Positions 56,728 through 64,000 of a stretch of 64,000 nt of DNA are shown piece after piece. Within the stretch, counting starts at the first letter, position 1, and each line of letters starts with the position of its first letter. The DNA lies in contig NC_066273.1 in assembly GCF_905404315.1 (NCBI RefSeq), positions 11,036,001-11,100,000 on the forward strand, written 5' to 3'. This stretch comes from Leptidea sinapis. Lineage: Eukaryota > Arthropoda > Insecta > Lepidoptera > Pieridae. The position numbers and the translations under genes were made by a program. The notes under the pieces were generated by a model. It was given only the letters and a program-made list of their open reading frames with translations. It ran no database searches and was not told the DNA's origin.

Positions 56728-56945
56728 AGCTATGGCATAGCTTCTATCGCGGGCCTTGAGCGTGGAGACCGAATCCAGAAATTCCGTAACGAAAATAACC
56801 TAACACTTACTTACTAGATCTATATAGATATTTCTATGTCTTTTTGTGCAGAAGGTCTCAGGTTCGAGCCTGGGGTATGTCTTGATTTTTTTAATTTCTT
56901 TATTTTTTTATCACGTTTTTTAATTTTTATTATTATGACAAGCAT
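56728..56945 (+). repeat. tRNA-derived SINE family G, copy 2
   Basis: AGCTTCTATCGCGGGCC, TTGAGCGTGGAGACCGAATC, CTTTTTGTGCAGAAGGTCTC, B-box-like AGGTTCGAGCCTGG (56869-56882) and a T-rich tail. About 45 bases present in 5600-5832 before the B-box region are deleted. Confidence 0.8.
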
Positions 56946-58567
56946 TTTTATTAATTAATTTCACCTGTCCCGTTGTCTGTCTGTAATCAAATCTTGCAAG
57001 TTAAATTTTACTCTCTTCCCGTTTGCTTTTTTTTAAATTAATTATATCAAAAGAGAAATACTGCATAAATAAAATAAATAAATAATTATAATTGCATAAG
57101 CTGATAAAAAATGCTATGCAATAGCTTTACTGTGGCAGTCCCCGAGTGCTACACGTCTTTTTTTCTAATTTATCGAATTACTTTTATTCAATTACATTGC
57201 AACAAAAAATTTAAAACATATATTAATAGCAAAATATTTCTTATTACTATATTTTTAATACTTCATATAATTACATGAATTTTTATTTATCTTAAATATT
57301 TTAAAACTGTTTACATCTACATTTTCAGGTCATGTGATGTTAAGTAATCAACATCGACAATAATCACATACCAGATGTTTTATAAGAATATTCCCGGTCT
57401 TAGTAAGAGTGTACGCGTTGATACGGCTTATAGATTAACTCTTACAGTGGTTTTCACCACCTTTAAGATGGCCTATCTATTTGTGCGCTTAACCATTATG
57501 ACCAATCATAGTACGCATTTTGATCAGGGTCACCACAATTAATATTAATAATTTACTTTGCAGCCAGAAATGAATCAAATAGATTGTATTGCCCATACAT
57601 ACATTTTCCTATTACAGAAATTTGATGCTGTTTTTATAAAAGAAGAAAATAAAGTATTATTGTAAAACATAAAAAACGCTTCAATAGCAAACCGAGTAAA
57701 TAGTTGAAATCAAATTTAAACTTAAATTTTTTCGTGTGCTTTGTAAATTGTACTTTAAAATTAGATGACAAAACAGCGATAGGTAGTAGAGATATATTTG
57801 TAGGCATTATAAGCGAAGGTAGTTTTTTACAAAGGCAAATATTAAAACATATTAAAATACCTGTACAAAATAATGTAAAACTAATAAAACTGCTCCGCCT
57901 GTGAATTACACTACACTGGCTTATAGAAGACAGGAAGCAGTGCGCACAGACCCAAGCACAAAAGTGATGAACGGAAAACATATAATTATGCTATCGTATA
58001 ACGGAACTATACGGAGAAAGAGACAAGTGATCAACTTGTTATTTCCTCTGCTTACAATACTCTGGTTTCAATCAAGTGCTTGAGTTTCGCGTATCATGTC
58101 ATTACGATTGGAACAGGTTTATGAACTTACTATTTATTGCGTTTTTTATTCATTCAAAATATTTGAGTCTTCGTGAATCTGTATTGTTGTCTTCTTGTTT
58201 GATTGCAGTGCATTTCTTTGTATTTACTAGCAAATTGTTGCCTTATTAAGTAGTTTGACGAGAAATCGTATATTTTGAAGTACCTTCCATCCAAATAAGG
58301 GTCTGTAGTTAAAACTGTGATTAAGCAAAAAGAAGCTTCGAGATCTACAATCAAACGTCTGTAACGAATATACTTATGCTAATACATATGTATATTAATC
58401 ACGATACGTATTCTAAATTACATAAAAATCAAAGTCACTATAAAACAAAAAGTAACATACACAAAAAATAAAAATGTTGTTTACCATCTTTTCATAAATT
58501 CATTATTCTTATTCGAACTAGGTCCAACAAATATTCCTAATAGTAATTGAATAAATTAAGATACAAA
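56946..58567. other. AT-rich DNA, nothing recognised
   Basis: Frames of 115 (minus, 57634-57981), 66 and 60 codons overlap at 57634-58083. They are rich in K, N, F and L as expected from base composition, though the interval 57890-58090 is less AT-biased. No motif, splice pair or repeat partner recognised. Confidence 0.35.
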
Positions 58568-58690
58568 TTACCATGTGCCGTGCTCTATGGTAAGTCCGCG
58601 ATGCGTGACGTAACCGGACGTGATCGCGTCGCCCGTTTCCGGTCCGCAGTCGCTTATTTCCGCCCTAAGCTTATCGCTTGCGATGGCACG
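58568..58690 (-). other. Candidate coding exon resembling 41822-41884
   Basis: The minus strand is open from 58690 to a stop at 58568-58570, reading RAEISDCGPETGDAITSGYV then THRGLTIEHGTW, in a CpG-dense stretch. ACATG|GTAATT (58572/58571) is a possible donor and ATAAG before 58652 a poor acceptor, giving 81 bases. It shares an E-T-x-D-A-[VI]-x-x-G pattern and the plus-strand frame GCGTC-N4-GTTTC with 41822-41884. Its phase does not join to that exon, so it would be a paralogous or alternative exon, or both are pieces of an unknown repeat. Confidence 0.28.
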
Positions 58691-58924
58691 CTATTGATGT
58701 CTTGTTGATTGTTAGCGTTTATGATTCGATACTGGGGTTACATTGGTCGTGCGAAGTTATTTAAGGGAAAAGAGCTGATTTAATTTAAATAAGCGAACAC
58801 CTAATTATTGTGTTAGAGTCAAGTTTATAAAGCGCTATCTTTTAAATTATCATTTTAATTTTATATGTAGGAAAAATTTTAAACTTAATATATTATATTT
58901 CAAGACTGATTAATGAAAAATATT

Positions 58925-59163
58925 GTTTTTTATAATGAAAATAAGTGACGAGAGGAGGAGGACATTCAGCTGATGGTATTTGATACGCCCTACCCATTAC
59001 AATGCAGTGCCTCTCAGGATTCTTGAAAAATCCAAAAATCCTGAGCGACACTACAATTGCGCTCGTCACCTTGAGAGATAAGATGTTAACTCTCATTTGC
59101 CCAGTAATTTCACTAGCTACGGCGCCCTTCAGATTGAAATACAGTAATGTTTACACATTGCTG
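58925..59163 (-). repeat. Repeat family A, copy 11, 5'-truncated
   Basis: It runs from TTTTTTATAATGAAAATAAG through CTCTCAGGATTCTTG to ACAGTAATGTTTACACATTG, so it reads through the hairpin before stopping, unlike copies 4, 8 and 9. Confidence 0.85.
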
Positions 59164-60109
59164 CTAACATTACGATCTAGCCAAGCTAATGGCCTAGTTA
59201 TTAATTTTATTATGACTTTCTCTCTAAGTCTCTAGTTAAGTGATCTATTTTGTTAGTATAATAAAACTCTCCCTACATTTCTCTATTCACACCTTACTCG
59301 CAAGGGTTAGTTCTTTTGAGTCTCCCAGGTCCGTGTCCTCACGAAGATTGATACCAGGTCCACACTGGCATTGAGACCTATTTGATTAATAATATTTGTG
59401 AAATACGGCTAGCTACTACGCACAGCGTATTTGAATTTTAAAAGTATTTCATAATTCGTTAGTCAACAATAATCAGTCTTTACATTTATTTAAATTGAAA
59501 TTAGGTTCATATGTAGTTACAGATGTATAATTAAAAGTTTTCACAGATATGAATAAATATTTGATATAAGATTTAAGTGGAAATGAAACGAAAAATTTAA
59601 AAAAATCGTAATGATAAAATGACATAAGACTTGAGAACTACAATATGTCCAACGATATACTACTCGTATATAGATTATAGAATAACACACAGCAGCACCG
59701 ACACTAATAATGAATCATTTGACTGATTGAAGCTAAAAATTTACAATTTTTAACAAAAAAACATTTCAATGAATTCGAATACCCGAGGACACTCTACGAA
59801 GCAGATTTGAGTCTACACAATTACAGCTCTCAGACCAAACAAAACAATAATAAACAAAACAAAAGGAAAAATGACATGGAATAAACAATTCGAAAACAAA
59901 ATGTCATTGAGTGTCTAAATTCGAGTGTACTCTTTGTCGCTAATATCAAATTGTACAGATACGAGCCGCATGCTTGTTGTGCCCGCAATACGTCATTGTT
60001 TACGAAAATATTTGTGTATTATCGAATACATTTATATATAATCAAGTTTTTATATAGAAGAGGAAGACAAACGCGCATACGTAGATACATAATAGCTTTC
60101 AGGGTAAAT
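59164..60109. other. AT-rich DNA with a LINE scrap
   Basis: TATAGAAGAGGAAGACAAAC at 60053 resembles the 3' end of the 62575 LINE. Nothing else seen. Confidence 0.4.
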
Positions 60110-60440
60110 TCACTTTTATAATGAGGTCCCAGCCACTGTTCAGGCACTATCTATAAATAAATTTAAACGTTTTTTTAAGAAATGGCTCTGTCGTAAATCT
60201 ACGGACAGTCTGACACTAGATTATGATTATTTTATAGGAATAACAATGGCAGTACAATATTGTATATTTTATTAATAAGACCGCAAAAAAGAATGCTGGG
60301 AGAGTTTTTTGCGCCGCTTCTTTTCTGTCAGACCGCCATTTGTTTCCGAAGCGGTGATAATGTTCGAAATGACATCAAAAAGATGACAGTAAAAATTTTT
60401 GTCAAAATCAACGCCTTTTTATTCCTTTTACGGGTCACGG
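60110..60440 (+). pseudogene. LINE ORF2 end with its 3' UTR
   Basis: EVPATVQALSINKFKRFFKK then WLC, a stop in FY, and directly downstream the UTR repeat GCTGGGAGAGTTTTTTGCGC, CCATTTGTTTCCGAAGCGGT, ATGACATCAAAAAGATG and AACGCCTTTTTATTCCTTTT. The P..V.....FK..LK..L order is typical of Jockey/CR1-type polyprotein ends. This copy links the orphan UTR pieces at 13676 and 49318 to a coding LINE family. Confidence 0.75.
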
Positions 60441-60821
60441 GTGATGGTAGTTATCACCACAGCAGATATATTGTAACCAGAGGAATCACAAGATGCCAAT
60501 TTTATAAAGTGTCGAACAAATAATTCAAAAAGTGAAAATACATTTTTATATGGCAGGCGAGGATCGAACCTAAAAAGTAATGCAAAACAACATATTTATA
60601 TATATATTTGTGTTAAGAATTGTCGAGATGAGCAAAATATTTATTACAGTACCCAAATAGTATGTCTTTCTGCCTTTCTACTACAGTGCAGTGCATTAAA
60701 TTTTTAAGTTAAACTGAGACCAGTGACCTGGCTTATAGGGCGTACGAGTCGTATTTATAGGTTAAAGTAATTAATAATCTATTTTAATACATGACTAAAA
60801 AACACTATACCTGACTTGACC

Positions 60822-60892
60822 ATTTCATGACTGAAGTGGCAGTGGACATTGCACGTAGCTCGACGTATAGATAGCCATTGGGGCAGTTTCTT
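60822..60892 (+). pseudogene. RTE-like LINE fragment
   Basis: KWQWTLHVARRIDSHWG matches the KWQWAGHIARRTD-type segment of RTE tails, the part deleted in the copies at 26665 and replaced at 35965. Nothing on either side continues the element. Confidence 0.55.
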
Positions 60893-61189
60893 TATTAACT
60901 GCGATATTTTCCATATTAATAGTAGACAAAAAACAACCCATGCGGCTTTTTTTACAGGTAAATATACCGTTTTCCATTTAGTTAGCCTTTCAATGCCTAA
61001 GGCTGCTAATAATCTTGCAGTAAAACGTTCAACAATGAAACAAAAGTCATAATACATCATTATTGCTTATATCTAAAAACATAAGTGCATCGCACGGCTC
61101 GTTGTGAATTCCCGTTCACATAAAGGCTATATACAGACGTAAAGCCTTCCTTTTGTTTCATTATAATAAATTATAAAAGCTTCTTTCAT

Positions 61190-62160
61190 GATCTTAAAAT
61201 CGTCGAGCGAACTGTAGTTGTACAGAGTCAAAAGAAGAATCGTCATTATATTAAATTAATTAAAGCCGCTCGTCGTATGAAAGCATAATCTAAGCCGAAA
61301 TAGGTTAAAAATAAGGTTGTTGTCGCAGGCCAACGATCCGTCGGTAGCCGCGGTGGCTTCAGGCAGACACAAACGGCTAATGCGGTGCATCTGCCTGTAA
61401 TTAGCTACTCAAGTACACCCTAACTTGTTTACATAGTTTCTTTATTGTGTTTTTACCCGCCTTCCTCTCCTATGTAACCGAATGATTTTTTTCCCTCGCA
61501 ATAAAGCGAAATCTCGCCGCGCCTTTTGTCTTTTGCTTGATTTATTTTTAATAACACGTCGAGATGCGTTTGTGGAACGCGCGGAGTGCTCAGATTTAAG
61601 AATGCTAGAGCGAGTGCGGCATCGTTTACGAAAGTTTTAATTAAGCTTCTTTGAGCGATCGAACGTCAACTCGCAAGTCAACACAGCGAGGCAAGCGTAG
61701 CGTGAAGCACACGAGAATCGATAACTTGAATGTTGGCTACGCAATCGACTTATTTCGCTAACGTTTTTTAATAAAGCTAGAGCAATTAGTGAGTGGAGCG
61801 CGTCACAATCCGTACGAGCTAAAGTTGGTGGAGCTGGTAACAAAAGTGCGCGGTACAGTCGCCAACAAAGCGGCTAATCATTCTCGTATGTGCGTGGCCC
61901 CGTTTCCATTGTCTGAGCGCTGATTAAGAGGATTGTCTCCAGCGTTCCTCCGTTATTAAAAGCGTGTCTTTCGATGCGATACCCGAGGAATTGTGAAATG
62001 TTTGCTGCACGATCTGTAGTTGATAATGCGTAAAATGTGCCGCTGCAAAACTTTCTCGAACTTTTTGTTTTTTCCCATTATTGTGCGCCTTTTTGTCTCC
62101 GTCGATCTTGTGTTACACGCTTGCAATTATTTATGATAATAATTTTCTATTTTTGTTGGA
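61190..62160. promoter_or_regulatory. Repeat-free CpG-rich block, possible conserved enhancer
   Basis: About 1 kb without any repeat family found elsewhere in the window, with much more CG than its flanks and no sustained open frame. It contains homeodomain-type words (TAATTAGCTA at 61398, TTTTAATTAAGC near 61634, CAATTAGTG near 61783) and frequent GCGC/CGCG. The profile is that of conserved noncoding DNA near developmental genes. Function is inferred from composition and motif only. Confidence 0.35.
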
Positions 62161-62574
62161 CAAAGGTTTGAATGCAACGTAAGACTATGTATCATTATCT
62201 AAGTACTGAGCTTTCGAAATGGTTTTCGCGTTTTCAAACGTTTGATTATTTTCATTATTGTTTATTAAAATATGCAATCTCATCTTTTTCATTATTCTCG
62301 TGGTTTCCGAACTCGGAGAACTGCCCTATTTATCGTTTATCATACGTATTAGTCATTAGAAAGTACTTTCTCCGGAAGTCAGGGGGTTTATCTAAATTTC
62401 TTATCTTATAAATTGTATTTCTATGTTACAACATGTATACCACTCAATTGTTTTGCCAGATCTTTACGTTACGTAACTCCAATATTACTGAAGTTAATAA
62501 AACATATTTAAAGTACTCTTAATAAACGAGCTATTCCTACGTGTCAACTTTTTAAAGTAAATGCTACTGTATAT
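62161..62574. other. AT-rich DNA, nothing recognised
   Basis: A 79-codon frame at 62172-62411 shows no domain and no splice context. Confidence 0.45.
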
Positions 62575-62905
62575 TTTTTTTTATGGAAGAGGAGGACAAA
62601 CGAGCGTACGGGTCACCTGGTGTTAAGTGATCACCGCCGCCCACAATCTCCTGCAACACCAGGGGAATCACAAGAGCGTTGCCGGCCTTTAAGGAAGGTG
62701 TACGTGCTTTTTTTGAAGGTTTGTTGGACCCATGTCGTATCGTCCCGGAAACACCGCACAAGGAAGCTCATTCCACAGCTTTGTTGTACGTGGAAGAAAG
62801 CTCCTTGAAAACCGCACTGTGGAGGACCGCCACACATCCACATGGTCGGGATGATATCCTAACTTGTGGCGTGTCGTGCGAAGGTGGAATATATAAGCCT
62901 TCTAA
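62575..62905 (-). pseudogene. Jockey/CR1-like LINE 3' end
   Basis: The minus strand encodes CGFQGAFFHVQQSCGMSFLV, then TFKKSTYTFLKGRQRSC, then the 3' UTR GTGATCACTTAACACCAGG and TTTGTCCTCCTCTTCCATAA. TFKK..YTFLKGRQR is the characteristic end of a Jockey/CR1-type ORF2. Same family as 34925, 45172 and 45775, and probably 55255. Confidence 0.78.
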
Positions 62906-63244
62906 TTTTTAGTTTGCCTCGCTATGGAAATGACCTTTATTTTGTGTAGTTTCTATCATTGTCTTTCTTTTATTTGTCATAATAACAAATGTTGTAGGCT
63001 TACCATTTCTTTATTGTCCTGTTGATCCGAGTTACAATAGGAGACCAAACAAATGAAAATATTGTATTGCTATCGGTAATTTTTAATCAAGTATTTGTAC
63101 CTACTGGAAATACATACATACATAAGACGAGCTAATACAAAGCGATATTCAAAATTAGTACATATCGATACGCCATAAAATTTTAATTGCAAACATAATA
63201 TTATAGTTATTACTTACAGCTTCTACCTAATCTATAGGTATAAT

Positions 63245-63432
63245 ACATAAGATGTCTACCTGTGTACTCATCACGATATCTCTGAAAACATAAGGCGTAG
63301 AGACTTGAAATTCGGTAGGAATATTCCTTTTTGCCAAGTAGAGGTTAGCTAAGAATTTTACGAAATTCCCCGCAAACCCGCAAGATTTTTTTTATTATGA
63401 ACAGAACGAAGTCAGTCGGGTCAGCCAGTATA
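63245..63432 (+). mobile_element. Helitron-like 3' part
   Basis: ACTCATCACGATATCTCTGA, AAGGCGTAGAGACTTGAAAT, AATTCCCCGCAAACCCGCAA, then an AACAGAACGAAG-to-CAGTCGGGTCAGCC terminus, a worn form of the stem plus CTAG end, followed by T-rich DNA. Confidence 0.55.
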
Positions 63433-63469
63433 CCACTTATTATAATTAACATAAGGTTATTTTGTAGTA

Positions 63470-63535
63470 ACACCTGACTTGGCTAGTAACTAGTAAGATG
63501 GTGAATGTGTGACGAGAGCGTTACGCGAACGAAGA
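63470..63535 (+). repeat. Short repeat family K, copy 2
   Basis: ATGGTGAATGTGTGACGAGA and GCGTTACGCGAACG match 53565-53640 inverted. Confidence 0.65.
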
Positions 63536-63908
63536 TGTTTTGATTATTTTAATTATTTTAATATATTATTATGATTACTTAAATTAATATTTTCTTTAAC
63601 TTCAGTCGTGTAAAGCCATGACCTTATTTAATCAGTCAATATAAAGTTGTCAAACGTTTTTAAAGTATCCGACGATTTGAAGGAGTGAGAACAGACACTT
63701 GAATACTTCAACTCCCATCGGAGAGGATATCTTGAGGGGATATTAAGATAAACGACCAGTGTAGGGCTGCCACTCATTTATTATTGTTATTTAATGCCGA
63801 AAATCCAAAAAAAAACGCACACCGGTTCTTTCCTGGGAGATTAGACAGACACAATGTATTACCCTACGATTCTGAGAGATCTCTTTCGCTTTTTCCTACC
63901 AGGAACGT

Positions 63909-64000
63909 TATAAAAAGAGCATGTTAGCATTCCTTGGATGACGGGTCGTTCGTGTGGCGGAGAGAGAAACCCCGAAGAGTGCCAGAGACTTGAGACCCGC
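63909..64000 (+). promoter_or_regulatory. Possible promoter at window edge
   Basis: TATAAAAAG at 63909-63917 lies in a less AT-rich stretch (63650-64000) with no repeat partner. No clean initiator lies at +30, although GCATTCC offers a CA at 63928-63929. CpG-richer sequence follows to the window end. It would drive a plus-strand gene beyond the window. Confidence 0.25.

Noticed and set aside
57634..57981. 115-codon minus-strand open frame
   Set aside because: Low-complexity F/K/L/S composition expected from AT-rich DNA, with overlapping frames on the other strand and no splice context.
1..64000. CRISPR arrays, rRNA genes, bacterial operons, phage modules
   Set aside because: None seen. Regularly spaced direct repeats and long tandem coding frames are absent, and the repeat style is that of an insect nuclear genome.

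Overview
The window looks like nuclear DNA of a moth or butterfly. It is strongly AT-rich, has no bacterial-style genes, and no open frame exceeds 143 codons. It is crowded with short dispersed repeats of kinds I associate with Lepidoptera: tRNA-derived SINEs, RTE-like and Jockey/CR1-like LINE tails, TA-target MITEs and Helitron-like ends finishing in CTAG. The lineage call is inference from repeat style and needs a database search. I found no rRNA gene, no intact tRNA gene, no CRISPR array and no complete protein-coding gene. The window reads as an intergenic region or very long introns.

Layout. 1-12000: LINE, SINE, MITE and Helitron-like debris, including a MITE at 9031-9340 sitting inside another MITE whose unoccupied counterpart lies at 34217-34451. 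12800-14060: a SINE, an RTE fragment, and two oppositely oriented copies of the same MITE around a LINE 3' UTR. 14900-16130: a CpG-rich patch with a TATA/initiator pair and a perfect 32-bp hairpin. 16460-26000: Helitron-like, LINE and MITE copies. 26400-27400: the best host-gene signals on the plus strand, a TATA/initiator promoter with a short ATG-less exon and a CpG-rich ATG-less exon, both ending in good splice donors. 28400-36800: more repeats, a possible minus-strand terminal coding exon (29194-29315) and a possible minus-strand promoter (32799-32914). 37000-44000: two GC-richer blocks, a candidate minus-strand coding exon (41822-41884) and a broken unknown coding remnant (43302-43672). 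44000-60500: repeats plus a minus-strand open segment (58572-58690) resembling the 41822-41884 exon. 61190-62160: a repeat-free CpG-rich block that could be a conserved enhancer. 63909 to the end: a possible promoter pointing out of the window.

The most abundant family (A, 13 copies, about 310 bp when full length) has an A-rich 3' end and a hairpin where copies repeatedly truncate or delete. Exons and promoters are proposed from splice motifs, reading phase and base composition only, and most carry modest confidence.
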